NCBI RefSeq assembly: GCF_020622265.1
Contig: NZ_JACNMQ010000001.1
Coordinates: forward strand, 930,001-994,000
Length of the DNA stretch: 64,000 bases
Reading direction: 5' to 3'
From: Halomonas sp. M20
Lineage (GTDB): Bacteria; Pseudomonadota; Gammaproteobacteria; Pseudomonadales; Halomonadaceae
Shown here: positions 18,746-28,505 of the stretch, piece after piece
Numbering within the stretch: position 1 is the stretch's first letter
Layout: each line of letters opens with the position of its first letter
Made by a program: the position numbers and the translations under genes
The notes under the pieces: generated by a model
The model's database searches: none
Seen by the model: the letters and a program-made list of their open reading frames with translations, nothing else
What the model was told of the DNA's origin: nothing

Positions 18746-19345
18746 CTAGAATTTGAAACCTGCAGAGGCAGTAAACGTATCGATCTTATAATTGTTGTCG
18801 AAGTCGTAACGTTCGTACTCGGTACGTACCATAAACGGCTCGAAGTTGAACTGAGCGCCGACACCATAAACCGGATCGGTGCCATCCTGATCATCCATAT
18901 CCGAGCCACTTAGATTGCTCTTGACGTCGGTATTCCATTTGGCGATACCGGCCTTGGCAAATAGTGTGAGCCAGGAGGCGATAGGGAGCTGTCCGATTGC
19001 ACTCACCCCATAGGCTCTGGATTCTAGATCAGTATTGACATTTTCGCCTCCCTGCCAGCGGGTTCGGCCAAGATCGGCATAGAACAGTTCAGTGGCGAAG
19101 TAGGGGTTGAACTCGTAGCCGACGAAGCCCTTGAACACATTGTCGTCATCGTCATCAGGATCGAAGTCCTCGACTCCATCGGAGATGAAGTCGCTCACCT
19201 CTCCACGATTATTTTTCAACGAACTGAAACCCGTACCGATTCCTAAATACAGACCGTCTGCATTAGGGGCGGCTAGTATCGAGGGCGCAAAAGCGATCAT
19301 CAAGGTAGACGCGCAGGAAGCGGCAACCAGTGTCTTGAATTTCAT
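18746..19345 (-). CDS. Small outer-membrane beta-barrel protein
   Basis: A 199-residue protein with a Sec signal peptide (MKFKTLVAASCASTLMIAFAPSILA, cleavage near residue 25) and alternating beta-strand pattern ending in aromatic SAGFKF, typical of outer-membrane barrels of the OmpA/OmpW-like eight-strand group. Strand-like stretches include LYLGIGTGFSSL, VFKGFVGYEFNPYFATELFYADLG and FMVRTEYERYDF. One loop near residue 65 is extremely acidic (FDPDDDDDN), suggestive of cation binding or haloadaptation. TGGAGA six bases upstream supports the start. Function is unknown; it stands alone between rraA and acnB. Confidence 0.75.
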   Translation of the reverse strand: MKFKTLVAASCASTLMIAFAPSILAAPNADGLYLGIGTGFSSLKNNRGEVSDFISDGVEDFDPDDDDDNVFKGFVGYEFNPYFATELFYADLGRTRWQGGENVNTDLESRAYGVSAIGQLPIASWLTLFAKAGIAKWNTDVKSNLSGSDMDDQDGTDPVYGVGAQFNFEPFMVRTEYERYDFDNNYKIDTFTASAGFKF

Positions 19346-19502
19346 GGGTAGTCTCCAGAATAGTCGAGTCAGACCGCGTCGCGATTATCGAACGACACGT
19401 TGACGAGAACCAGGTTCAGCATTGTTGAGTCATTGAGCTCGAAATTAATCCGAACACTGTTCGGTTACAAGTGCGAAGATATCAAACAACGCAAATTTTT
19501 TA

Positions 19503-19534
19503 TAAAAAAAAGCGCTCCGATCATCGGAGCGCTT
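19503..19534 (-). terminator. Intrinsic terminator of acnB
   Basis: On the minus strand AAGCGCTCCGATG pairs with ATCGGAGCGCTT and runs into a T tract. It lies 61 bp beyond the acnB stop codon. Confidence 0.9.
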
Positions 19535-19594
19535 CTGTGGTCGATTCGGAACCTCAAGGATTCCATCGATGTTGCGAGCATCGGAATCGATAGG

Positions 19595-22198
19595 TCATGC
19601 TTCCTGTGCGACAGGAATCACGTTTGAGGCTGCCTTCTGAAACTCCTCGATTTCATGAAAATTCATGTACCGGTAGATCTCTCCGGCCATGGCGTTGAAC
19701 TCACCCATGTACTCCTGATACTCCTTGACCGTGGGGAGGCGACCCACGACCGCGGCGACTGCTGCCAGTTCTGCTGAGGCCAGGTAGACATTGGCACCGT
19801 CTCCCAAGCGATTGGGGAAATTACGGGTCGAGGTGGAGACCACGGTGGACTTTGGTGCCACGCGAGCCTGATTGCCCATGCAAAGCGAACAACCCGGCAT
19901 TTCCATCCGTGCGCCTGCACGCCCGTATATCCCGTAGTATCCTTCCTCGGTCAACTGATGCTGATCCATTCTGGTAGGCGGTGCCAGCCATAGGCGAGTC
20001 TTAAGACTACCTGCTGGTTGCTTTTCCAGCAACTTTCCTGCGGCACGGAAATGGCCAATGTTGGTCATGCAGGAGCCAATGAAGACTTCATCGATCTTCT
20101 CACCGGCCACGTCGGAGAGCAGGCGTGCATCGTCCGGATCGTTGGGGGCACATAGCACCGGCTCGGTGATGTCTGCAAGATCGATCTCGATCACTTCGGC
20201 ATATTCAGCATCTGCATCCGCGCGCATCAGGCTTGGATTGGCCAGCCACTCCTGCATCGCCAGGATGCGACGCTCCAGCGTACGACGATCGCCATAGCCA
20301 TTGTCGATCATCCACTTGAGCAGGGTGACGTTCGAAGTCAGATACTCACTGATGCTCTCTTCGGAGAGTGTAATGGTGCAGCCGGCGGCGCTGCGTTCCG
20401 CGGAAGCATCGGAAAGCTCGAAGGCCTGTTCGGCGGTGAGGTCCTCGAGTCCTTCGATTTCCAGTACCCGACCGGAGAAGGCGTTCTTCTTGCCGGACTT
20501 CTCGACGGTGAGCAGTCCTTGCTTGATGCCATACAGCGGAATGGCGTGGACCAGATCCCGCAGGGTGATACCCGGCTGGCGCTCGCCCTTGAAACGCACC
20601 AGAATCGACTCCGGCATGTCCAGGGGCATGACGCCGGTGGCTGCGGCAAAGGCAACCAGCCCCGACCCAGCCGGGAACGAAATTCCCATGGGGAAACGGG
20701 TGTGGGAGTCGCCCCCGGTGCCCACGGTGTCCGGCAACAGCATGCGGTTCAGCCAAGAGTGGATGATGCCGTCCCCCGGGCGCAGCGAAACGCCGCCGCG
20801 ATTCATGATGAAATCCGGCAGGGTGTGGTGAGTCTCCACGTCCACGGGCTTTGGGTAGGCGGCGGTGTGGCAGAACGACTGCATCACCAGATCCGCCTGG
20901 AAGCCAAGACAGGCCAGATCCTTCAATTCGTCCCGGGTCATGGGGCCGGTGGTATCCTGGGAGCCGACGGTGGTCATCTTCGGCTCGCAGTACATGCCAG
21001 GGCGCACACCCTCCATGCCGCAAGCCTTGCCCACCATCTTCTGGGCCAGGGTAAATCCCTTGCCGGTATCGGCGGGCTGCTCCGGGGTCTTGAACACTTC
21101 GGAGGGCCCCAGGCCGAGTTCGCTGCGTGCCTTGTCTGTCAGGCCACGACCGATGATCAATGGAATGCGTCCGCCGGCACGCACTTCGTCGAGAATCACG
21201 CGAGTCTTGAGCTCAAACGTACTCAGCAGTTCGTCGGTATCGTGCCTGCAGACCTTGCCTTCATAAGGGTAGACGTCGATGACATCCCCCATGGCCATCT
21301 TGGAAACGTCCATTTCGACGGGCAGGGCGCCGGCATCTTCCATGGTGTTGAAGAAGATCGGCGCGATCTTGCCGCCGAAACAGAAGCCACCGGCGCGCTT
21401 GTTGGGGACGAACGGAATGTCGTCGCCGAAGAACCACAGCACCGAATTGGTGGCGGACTTGCGCGAAGAACCGGTGCCGACCACGTCACCGACATAGGCA
21501 ACCGGATAGCCCTTGGCCTTGACTGCCTCGATCTGCTCAAGCGGTCCCTTGGTGCCCGGCTCGATTGGCTCGATGCCCTCCCGTGGATTCTTGAGCATGG
21601 CGTTGGCGTGCAGTGGAATGTCCGGGCGCGACCAGGCATCCGGGGCCGGCGATAGATCGTCGGTATTGGTTTCGCCGGGTACCTTGAAGACTGCCAGTGT
21701 GATTTTTTCCGCTAGCGCCGGCTTGGCCAGAAACCATTCGGCCTCGGCCCAGGATTGGAGAACATCCTTGGCAATCGCATTGCCTGTCTTGGCACGCTCG
21801 GCTACGTCATGAAAGGCATCGAACATCAGCAGGGTGTGCTTGAGCTGTTCGCCGGCTTCCTTGGCGAGCACGTCGTCGTCCAGCAGTTCCACCAGGGTCG
21901 TGATGTTGTAGCCGCCCTGCATGGTGCCCAGCAGCTTGACCGCATGGATCTTGTCGATCAACGGCGACTCGGTTTCACCCTTGGCAATGGCGCTCAGGAA
22001 TCCCGCCTTGATATAAGCGGCTTCATCGACACCCGGAGGCACACGATCGGTGATCAGTTCCAGCAAGAACTGCTCTTCTCCCGGAGTTGGCGATTCAAGC
22101 AGTTCGATCAACGCAATTGTCTGCTCGGCATTCAGCGGCTTGGGCGGCACGCCGTCGGCGGCACGCTCCTTGGCATGGTGACGATAGGCTTCAAGCAC
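19595..22198 (-). CDS. acnB: Aconitate hydratase B
   Basis: Bifunctional aconitase B / 2-methylisocitrate dehydratase, the main TCA-cycle aconitase. GTG at 22198 is the start: AAGGA lies seven bases upstream, the N-terminus becomes [15 protein letters not shown], and the length (867 residues) fits the family. A longer open frame to 22264 is not needed. The [4Fe-4S] ligands fall at Cys710 ([10 protein letters not shown]), Cys770 and Cys773 (GCSLCMGNQ), nearly the E. coli numbering. The HEAT-like, swivel, and catalytic domains are all present. A GntR-type palindrome lies about 270 bp upstream. Confidence 0.97.
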   Translation of the reverse strand: MLEAYRHHAKERAADGVPPKPLNAEQTIALIELLESPTPGEEQFLLELITDRVPPGVDEAAYIKAGFLSAIAKGETESPLIDKIHAVKLLGTMQGGYNITTLVELLDDDVLAKEAGEQLKHTLLMFDAFHDVAERAKTGNAIAKDVLQSWAEAEWFLAKPALAEKITLAVFKVPGETNTDDLSPAPDAWSRPDIPLHANAMLKNPREGIEPIEPGTKGPLEQIEAVKAKGYPVAYVGDVVGTGSSRKSATNSVLWFFGDDIPFVPNKRAGGFCFGGKIAPIFFNTMEDAGALPVEMDVSKMAMGDVIDVYPYEGKVCRHDTDELLSTFELKTRVILDEVRAGGRIPLIIGRGLTDKARSELGLGPSEVFKTPEQPADTGKGFTLAQKMVGKACGMEGVRPGMYCEPKMTTVGSQDTTGPMTRDELKDLACLGFQADLVMQSFCHTAAYPKPVDVETHHTLPDFIMNRGGVSLRPGDGIIHSWLNRMLLPDTVGTGGDSHTRFPMGISFPAGSGLVAFAAATGVMPLDMPESILVRFKGERQPGITLRDLVHAIPLYGIKQGLLTVEKSGKKNAFSGRVLEIEGLEDLTAEQAFELSDASAERSAAGCTITLSEESISEYLTSNVTLLKWMIDNGYGDRRTLERRILAMQEWLANPSLMRADADAEYAEVIEIDLADITEPVLCAPNDPDDARLLSDVAGEKIDEVFIGSCMTNIGHFRAAGKLLEKQPAGSLKTRLWLAPPTRMDQHQLTEEGYYGIYGRAGARMEMPGCSLCMGNQARVAPKSTVVSTSTRNFPNRLGDGANVYLASAELAAVAAVVGRLPTVKEYQEYMGEFNAMAGEIYRYMNFHEIEEFQKAASNVIPVAQEA

Positions 22199-22471
22199 GG
22201 TGGGATCCTTTTTAGTGGTCGGAAACCCTACGAACCTGCCAAGAATCTGCAGCGTGTCGGTCAAACCTCGTTGAAACCAGCTCAGAATGCTCGTTTATTT
22301 GAGTAAACTCGAGCGCGAGCCCGGTGCTTTCTTCACTTGACTTCGTTTTGTTCGATTCCAACTCGCTAGATCCTGAGCAGGCTCCAAGCGAAACCACGAC
22401 GGTGGGGCGCCGTCAGCGCGGGTCAGGCGCTTGCATGGGTTTCGCAGTTGGGCGAGCGGATAGTACGTGAA

Positions 22472-22483
22472 ATTGTCGACAAT
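22472..22483. promoter_or_regulatory. Perfect palindrome, GntR-family type operator
   Basis: ATTGTCGACAAT is a perfect 12-bp palindrome in the 407-bp gap between divergent acnB and the DUF1289 gene. From memory it resembles the operators of GntR-family propionate (prp) regulators in gammaproteobacteria. It is 274 bp from acnB and 123 bp from the DUF1289 gene. Confidence 0.5.
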
Positions 22484-22497
22484 GTTAAGAGAGACGC

Positions 22498-22533
22498 ATT
22501 CCTAGCTAATTCAACTTTGGTTTAGCTTGGAAT
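22498..22533. repeat. Long imperfect inverted repeat
   Basis: ATTCCTAGCTAA and TTAGCTTGGAAT pair at 11 of 12 positions across a 12-base loop. T-rich sequence follows (GCTTTTTGCTTTTTT), so an RNA hairpin or a dyad operator are both possible. No gene ends just upstream on the plus strand. The rest of this gap (22199-22605) shows nothing coding. Confidence 0.5.
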
Positions 22534-22605
22534 CATGCTTTTTGCTTTTTTGTCGGTCGCTGGTCAAGGTGTGGCGCGCTACTATGAGCTACCGAGGAGG
22601 ATGCC

Positions 22606-23046
22606 ATGGGACAAGCTATCGTTTCGCCCTGCGTTGGACTCTGCTCCACCACCCTTGGGGACCCCGTATGCCGGGGCTGTCAGCGCACAGAGAGCGAAAT
22701 TCGCAACTGGTTCGGATATGCCGACGAACAGCGTCGTGCCCGCATGGCCGAACTGGATGCGCTACGCGCCCGCGTCGCGGGTGATTTCCTTGAGGTTCTG
22801 GATGCCGGGTTGTTGCAACGTCAGCTCGAACGTCATCGCATTCGCTTTCGTGACGACCAGCCATCGCTGTCTCGAGCCATCGAATTATTGCGTGTAGGGC
22901 GTACACGTATTCGCGATCTTTCCCGTTATGGTTTGCAGCCTTTGGGTAAAGGGTTGCGACTTTCCGCCGATGAACTGCATGAGGCTATTACGCGTGCGTT
23001 GCTCGAGTGCGCTGAATCCCGCCGCCTGACCCTGGAGCTCGATTGA
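22606..23046 (+). CDS. DUF1289 domain protein
   Basis: A 146-residue protein with the DUF1289 N-terminus, SPCVGLCSTTLGDPVCRGCQRT, four Cys in a C-x3-C...C-x2-C arrangement likely to bind a metal or Fe-S centre, followed by EIRNWFGYADEQRRA. The C-terminal 80 residues are charged and helical. The biochemical role is unknown. GAGGAGG precedes the ATG. It is followed by miaE after 6 bp, so the two are probably co-translated. Confidence 0.8.
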   Translation: MGQAIVSPCVGLCSTTLGDPVCRGCQRTESEIRNWFGYADEQRRARMAELDALRARVAGDFLEVLDAGLLQRQLERHRIRFRDDQPSLSRAIELLRVGRTRIRDLSRYGLQPLGKGLRLSADELHEAITRALLECAESRRLTLELD

Positions 23047-23052
23047 TCCGAG

Positions 23053-23691
23053 ATGATGAAAACAACGTCTGAATCCACTGCCACGTTATTGCCTGCAGAG
23101 CTGCTGGCATTCTTGCCTTGTACGACTCCCGAGGCCTGGGTCGAAGCGGCGCTTGCCAATCCGGATCTACTGCTGATCGATCATGCGCAGTGCGAGAAGA
23201 AGGCTGCGTCCACGGCGATGAGCCTGATGTATCGCTATGTCGAACATCCGTTGTTGCTGACCAAGATGTCGCAGCTCGCCCGGGAAGAGCTCTTGCACTT
23301 CGAGCAGGTCGTCAAGCTCATGGAAGAGCGGGGTGTGGTTTATCGACATATCGGCGCATCCCGTTATGCCGGGGGATTGCGTGAGTGGGTGCGCCGGGAC
23401 GACCCGCAGCGGTTGATCGACGTATTGATCGTGGGAGCCTTCATCGAGGCGCGAAGCTGCGAACGTTTCGCCTGCCTGATACCGCACCTGGACGATGAGC
23501 TGGCCAGGTTCTATCGCGGATTGGTGAAGTCGGAAGGGCGCCACTACGAAGATTATCTGATGCTGGCCCGGCACTACGCAGGCGAGCCCATAGAAGAGCG
23601 CATCGCTTTTTTTGCCGAACACGAGCGAGCGTTGATCAAGGCGCCGGACCCCGTTTTCCGCTTTCATAGCGGCTTGCCGATGGCCGCCTGA
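23053..23691 (+). CDS. miaE: tRNA-(ms2io6A)37 hydroxylase MiaE
   Basis: A ferritin-like diiron monooxygenase that hydroxylates the isopentenyl side chain of ms2i6A37 in tRNA. The 212-residue protein shows the diiron ligand helices: DHAQCEKKAASTAMSL with a Glu, REELLHFEQV (E-x2-H), FIEARSCERFACL, and VKSEGRHYEDY (E-x2-H). The length is close to Pseudomonas and Salmonella MiaE. Its neighbour upstream is the DUF1289 gene. Confidence 0.93.
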   Translation: MMKTTSESTATLLPAELLAFLPCTTPEAWVEAALANPDLLLIDHAQCEKKAASTAMSLMYRYVEHPLLLTKMSQLAREELLHFEQVVKLMEERGVVYRHIGASRYAGGLREWVRRDDPQRLIDVLIVGAFIEARSCERFACLIPHLDDELARFYRGLVKSEGRHYEDYLMLARHYAGEPIEERIAFFAEHERALIKAPDPVFRFHSGLPMAA

Positions 23692-23755
23692 AAGTGACTT
23701 GTCCGGCGGCGAGCCATGGCACGCTGGCATCACGACACTGTAGGAAACCATAACA

Positions 23756-26700
23756 ATGAGACGCGATATATCCGCCACAACCGAGTTGACACTGTTCGGC
23801 CACTTCTCGCTAGGCGTCGGTGACGATGTGTTGACACAGTTCAGCTATGACAAGGTCAAGGCGTTGCTGATCTATCTGCTGCTCAATGAACAGCAGGTCA
23901 ATCGTGCGACGTTGGCGGAGTTGTTATGGCCCGATCAGGGGCTTTCTTCAGGGCGCACCAATCTGCGTCATGCGCTGCATTGTCTACGTCAGAGTCTAGG
24001 TGACGAGGCTGATCAGGTATTGATGGTGACGCGCCAGACCATTGCCTTTGCGCTACCCCGGCAATGGCGCCTAGACCTGCACCAGGTCGAACAGCTGCTG
24101 GCCGAGCCTGCCAGTACTCAAGGGTTGGAGCAGTTACTGGCACTTTATCGTGGTGATATCGCTGAAGAGTTGCAGCTCAACCAATGTGTCGATTATCAAC
24201 GTTGGTTGGTGCGTCTTCGCGGCGAATGGCGCCAGCGGGTCATTGCCTATGCGGAGAAGGTGCTGACCACTGCCAGTGAACTCGACGATGAATTGTTGCG
24301 TACGTTGGTTAGCCGTTTTTCCGGCTATGCCCCATTCCACGAACGACTGATGCATCAGTTGATCGATCAGGATCAGCCTGCCGCCGCCCATGAAGAATAC
24401 AATGCCTATCTGCAATTGTTGGCACTGTCGGGGCAGCAGCCGGATCCGGATATTCTGCATCTTGCCCGGCATTGGACCAATGGCAAAGGCGATGTGCAGC
24501 GACCCTCGTCTCAAACCGCTTACGTACGCCCCCTCGAGTCGGGAGGCGAACCACTGCGTGACGACGAAATCGAGCAGCGTCAGCTATCAGTCATGGCGAT
24601 CCGGCTGCGCCTCAAGGACGAGCGCGATCAGCGTCCTGAGGTGCGGGCCTGTTTGACGCTACAGATCGAGTTGCTGCAGTGGCTCGAGCAGCAGTGTCAT
24701 CATTTGGGAGGGTTCTGGTTACCCGGTGTCACGGGGGGCATGGGGCTCGCCTGTTTTGGTACCCATGGGCCAGCGCACCAGCTGGCCGAGTTGGTGGCAC
24801 TCTATGAACACTGTCGGCGCGCCTTGCCAGCGGAAGTAGCGCGGCACTGGGCCGAAGAGACGCCGCAACCTTCCTTTGACCTTGCGGCAGGACTCGATAG
24901 CGGACGCGTGGTGTATCTTCCCGAGCGACGGCTGGTCGATCCGCTTGGGCAGGTCAGTCAGCGTGCGTTGGAACTGATGAGTGCCGCTGACGGTAGCGAA
25001 TTGTTGATTTCCCAGGTGGCAAGTCAACATATGCCTCCAGCATTCGATCTTCAGCCTCGTCTATCGAGCCGGGTAATGGCCTGTGATGGCAGGGTACGCC
25101 TGCGCGCATTGGTATTGGGCGTCAACATGAATGGCCGTGAAGCCCAGCAGCCGATTCTGATAGGCCGCGAGAACGCCTTGCGCAAACTGCGCGATGCACT
25201 TGCGCGCGCCGGTATCGGTTTGCGTCAAAGTGTGCTGGTGCAGGGGGCTTCGGGCATGGGTAAATCTGCCTTGTTGATAGGGTTCCGCCAGCTGGAGCAG
25301 AGTCAGGATACTACTATCTGCTGGCATTCCATGACCCGCATGTCGATGCAAGAGCCCTATGGCGTGGCGTGCTGGTTATTTCGCTGGTATGCAGGGGACG
25401 AGGCGCACAGCGAAATATTGCAGGGACTTTTGAGCGATAGCGTCGATGCACCGATTCTCGAGGACGTGGAACACTATCGGTTGTTGCAGCAGGCACTGCA
25501 GGTGGCCCCGGTCGAACTTAGCGCTCAGAAAGGCCCGGGTGGCGAGTTCAACAACGAAGCCGTCGAGCTGGTCATTCGTTTGCTGCACCGCCTGATTGAA
25601 CATGCCACCCGAAATAAACCGCTGGTCTTGATGATCGACGACCTGCAGTGGATCGATGAGCTTTCTCTCAAGGTGCTGTCAGGCCTGCAGGCGCGGCTAC
25701 CCATCAATTGCCCGTTCCTTCTTGTGGCCAGTATGCGTGGACAGGAACCTCTGTCCATCAGACTGCATTGGGATCAGCAGGTCGTGTTGACTCAGCTCGA
25801 TGCGGTTCAGTCGTCGCGGCTATTGGTTCATCTGGCCAAGCACTATCGCTTGCATCTCACGCCACGGCTGCGTAATCAGATTATCGAGCGCTGCGAAGGG
25901 GTGCCTCTTTATCTGCAGGAGGTGTGTCGGCGCCTGGACACCAATCGCCGTGAAGGGCGCAGCCTGCAGATCGATGAGCTTCCTCAAGGGTTGCTGGGGC
26001 TGCTCGCCAGTCGCATCGATCAGCTTGATAGCGACCGCCCGGTGGCTCATGCCGCTGCCGTACTTGGGCGTCAATTCCGGCTCGATTTTCTACGCCATTG
26101 CAGTCCCGTCGAAGACGCCCGGCTCAAGCTGGCACTGGAACAGATGCAGCGTCTGGAAATCATCGAAGCCTGCACTGCGCAAGGCGAGTACGACTATCAG
26201 TTTACCCATCCTTTGCTGCAGGAAGCGGCCTATTTGTCTTGCCCGACGGATATCAGAGAAGCGATTCACCAGCAGGTAGTGACGCTGATCGAAGAGCACT
26301 ATCCAATTTATATCAGTCGCCATCCCGACGATTTTGCGCTGCATCTGCATAGAAGTGGCTACCATGCGCGAGGTGCGCGTTATTTCGAGCTGGCTGCCCG
26401 GGAAGCCTTGAAGATAAGCGCCAATCGCATGGCCATGCGCATGGCGGATGCGGGCTTGAAGAGCCTGCAGAGCGTACAGGGGCAGGAAGAGCGTGAAATA
26501 AGTCTTCTCACCGTCAAGGGGCAGGCTGCCCTGGCGCTGGAAGGGCATGGCTCTCCTACCGCCCACGACAGTTTCGTTCGTGCCCGAGAGGTGCTTGAAA
26601 AGACCCCCAGTGCCGATGAAGAAACCGAACTCGAACAACGGTTCCTGGTCACCTGGGGGCTCTGGGTAGGTTGCAGTCAGCGCTATGCCAACGCCGACGC

Positions 26701-27676
26701 CTTTTCCCTGGCATCGGGTTTGAACACGCTGGCACGACAACTGCCGGACCTGCGCTATGGGCGCCTGGCGGAATATGCTCAGGCGCACTGTGAGTACTGG
26801 GCCGGTCGACTGCGTCAGGCTCATGATCATCTGCATGAGATCGATCCCTTGAATCAGCCGATGATGATCGAGTGGTTGCCATTTTCCGATCATCCCCAGA
26901 TTGCAGCCGCCTGTTATCAAGGGTGGACGCTGTGTCTACGGGGTGATTACCTGGCGGCGGAGCAGCAGGTGGAGGCGGCCATTCGACTGGCTGAGCATCT
27001 CAAGCACCCGGGGTCGCTCGCCATGGCGTTGATGTTCGCCGCCACCATCTACCGTCAACTAGGCCACGTTCATCTGGCCGGGAGTCGGGCCGAACGTGCC
27101 TTTGGCTTGACTCATACCGCGGATCTGCATCTTTGGCACGTCAGCGCACAGTGTACGTTGGGTTGGTACAAGGCGATGCAGGGGGACCAAGCAGGGCTGG
27201 CGGCCATCGAGAGCGGACTTGACGAGCTTGCCGAAATGGTCGGACGCGACCGTTTTCAACGCCCGAATCTATGGTACGTGGATGCGTGCCTGGCGCTGGA
27301 TGAGCTGACCAGGGCCGAAGATTATCTGGATCAGTGCCTGCTGGTTGCCCGGGAGCGCAACTCGCTCTATGTGCCTGAGCTATCGGTGCGTCTGGCCAGC
27401 GTACGGCTCAAGCGGGAGCGTTCCGCCGTCTCGGTGCGCAGCCTGGTGGAGCAGGCTCGGATCGTGGCTCGAGAGCATGGCAATATCCACCACTTGCTGT
27501 TTGTACTCGAACTGTGGCTTGAAAGTATCGAGCCCGGCGATCGCGAGGCCCGAGACGAATTCCGTCAACTTCTGGAAGAAGTTTACAAGACCGACGCCCC
27601 GGTATTGATGCGCTGGCGCCTGTTGCTCGATCGGCAAGAGTTGCCCGGCAAGCGACATCCCAGTCGCAGCGTCTGA
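23756..27676 (+). CDS. Large BTAD / cyclase-like / AAA ATPase / TPR regulator
   Basis: A 1306-residue multidomain protein. Residues 1-95 form an OmpR-like winged helix (LTLFGHFSLGVGDD...TNLRHALHCLRQSL), and residues 95-240 a helical bacterial transcriptional activator domain (BTAD). Residues 275-455 resemble a class III nucleotide cyclase domain (EQRQLSVMAI...LAAGLDSGRVVYL...LELMSAADGSELLIS) but lack its metal-binding Asp residues. Residues 480-800 are an AAA/STAND-type ATPase with Walker A GASGMGKSALL (Lys503) and Walker B LMIDDLQWIDE (Asp628-629). The remainder is TPR-like helical repeats. It is probably a signal-dependent transcriptional regulator; the target and ligand are unknown. It is a lone gene between miaE and lpxH. 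Confidence 0.8.
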   Translation: MRRDISATTELTLFGHFSLGVGDDVLTQFSYDKVKALLIYLLLNEQQVNRATLAELLWPDQGLSSGRTNLRHALHCLRQSLGDEADQVLMVTRQTIAFALPRQWRLDLHQVEQLLAEPASTQGLEQLLALYRGDIAEELQLNQCVDYQRWLVRLRGEWRQRVIAYAEKVLTTASELDDELLRTLVSRFSGYAPFHERLMHQLIDQDQPAAAHEEYNAYLQLLALSGQQPDPDILHLARHWTNGKGDVQRPSSQTAYVRPLESGGEPLRDDEIEQRQLSVMAIRLRLKDERDQRPEVRACLTLQIELLQWLEQQCHHLGGFWLPGVTGGMGLACFGTHGPAHQLAELVALYEHCRRALPAEVARHWAEETPQPSFDLAAGLDSGRVVYLPERRLVDPLGQVSQRALELMSAADGSELLISQVASQHMPPAFDLQPRLSSRVMACDGRVRLRALVLGVNMNGREAQQPILIGRENALRKLRDALARAGIGLRQSVLVQGASGMGKSALLIGFRQLEQSQDTTICWHSMTRMSMQEPYGVACWLFRWYAGDEAHSEILQGLLSDSVDAPILEDVEHYRLLQQALQVAPVELSAQKGPGGEFNNEAVELVIRLLHRLIEHATRNKPLVLMIDDLQWIDELSLKVLSGLQARLPINCPFLLVASMRGQEPLSIRLHWDQQVVLTQLDAVQSSRLLVHLAKHYRLHLTPRLRNQIIERCEGVPLYLQEVCRRLDTNRREGRSLQIDELPQGLLGLLASRIDQLDSDRPVAHAAAVLGRQFRLDFLRHCSPVEDARLKLALEQMQRLEIIEACTAQGEYDYQFTHPLLQEAAYLSCPTDIREAIHQQVVTLIEEHYPIYISRHPDDFALHLHRSGYHARGARYFELAAREALKISANRMAMRMADAGLKSLQSVQGQEEREISLLTVKGQAALALEGHGSPTAHDSFVRAREVLEKTPSADEETELEQRFLVTWGLWVGCSQRYANADAFSLASGLNTLARQLPDLRYGRLAEYAQAHCEYWAGRLRQAHDHLHEIDPLNQPMMIEWLPFSDHPQIAAACYQGWTLCLRGDYLAAEQQVEAAIRLAEHLKHPGSLAMALMFAATIYRQLGHVHLAGSRAERAFGLTHTADLHLWHVSAQCTLGWYKAMQGDQAGLAAIESGLDELAEMVGRDRFQRPNLWYVDACLALDELTRAEDYLDQCLLVARERNSLYVPELSVRLASVRLKRERSAVSVRSLVEQARIVAREHGNIHHLLFVLELWLESIEPGDREARDEFRQLLEEVYKTDAPVLMRWRLLLDRQELPGKRHPSRSV

Positions 27677-27703
27677 TCGCCCGCAGGCAAGTAGCATCGA
27701 AAG

Positions 27704-28438
27704 TCAGTAGCCAAAGCGTCTTAGCGTTGGCTTGCCGCCGTCTTCGATGCGGATATCCCAGCCCTGATCCTTCTTCCAGTCGCCCAGGACGAAACGTCTT
27801 GCCGGCTCATCTTTTATATCGAGTTCGTGTACGTCGGGCCGATGGGTATGCCCATGAATGAGGGTGCGCACTTGATGTTCCTGCATGACCTTGACGACTT
27901 CCGCCGGGGTCACATCCATGATGTCCTGGGCCTTGTTGGAATTGGCCTCGCCGGATTGGGTGCGTAGATTGCGCGCCAGTTCGAGACGTTCCTGCACCGG
28001 TAGCGCCAGAATTTGGCCCTGCCACTGTGGGTCCCGGGTCATGGCGCGGAACTCCATGTATTCCTCGTCCCGGGTGCATAGGCTGTCACCATGCATCAGC
28101 AATATTCGCTCACCATTCAGTTCCAATAGATGCGGGTCGGATAGCAGGGTGGCGCCACAGGCCTTGGCGAAATCTTCACCGATGAGAAAATCGCGATTGC
28201 CGTGCATGAAGTAGACTTGAGTGCCAGCGTCACTCAGACGACTGAGCGCTTCAAGGATGGGGGCCTCGAAATCGCCGTCGAGATGATAGTCGTCGCCGAT
28301 CCAGGCCTCGAAGAGATCCCCCAGAATATAAAGCGCTCGCGCTTCCCGCGCCGTATGCTCGAGATAGTCGAGAAATCCGGAGGCAATCTCGGGCGCTCCA
28401 GGGTGCAGATGCAGATCTGAAATTAAGAGTGTGGTCAT
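27704..28438 (-). CDS. lpxH: UDP-2,3-diacylglucosamine diphosphatase
   Basis: A calcineurin-like Mn-dependent phosphoesterase that forms lipid X in lipid A synthesis, at the inner face of the cytoplasmic membrane. The 244-residue protein has all metal motifs: LISDLHLHPG (D-x-H), YILGDLFEAWIGDD, FMHGNRDFLIG and LIHGHTHRPDVHEL. It follows ppiB on the same strand with a 67-bp gap, a common pairing. It is convergent with the large regulator (27-bp gap). Confidence 0.95.
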   Translation of the reverse strand: MTTLLISDLHLHPGAPEIASGFLDYLEHTAREARALYILGDLFEAWIGDDYHLDGDFEAPILEALSRLSDAGTQVYFMHGNRDFLIGEDFAKACGATLLSDPHLLELNGERILLMHGDSLCTRDEEYMEFRAMTRDPQWQGQILALPVQERLELARNLRTQSGEANSNKAQDIMDVTPAEVVKVMQEHQVRTLIHGHTHRPDVHELDIKDEPARRFVLGDWKKDQGWDIRIEDGGKPTLRRFGY

Positions 28439-28505
28439 GGAGTGCGGGCCGTATGGCGTTGAGGGTCAGCCCGCCGCAGCGGGCCGTTATGATAGACAGT
28501 CGAAC

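Noticed and set aside
19400-19627. 75-codon plus-strand ORF between the barrel gene and acnB
   Set aside because: It runs through the acnB terminator hairpin and the acnB 3' end, with no ribosome site.
20519-21655. 378-codon open frame on the plus strand inside acnB
   Set aside because: Antisense to aconitase B catalytic sequence; His/Arg/Gly-rich without motifs.
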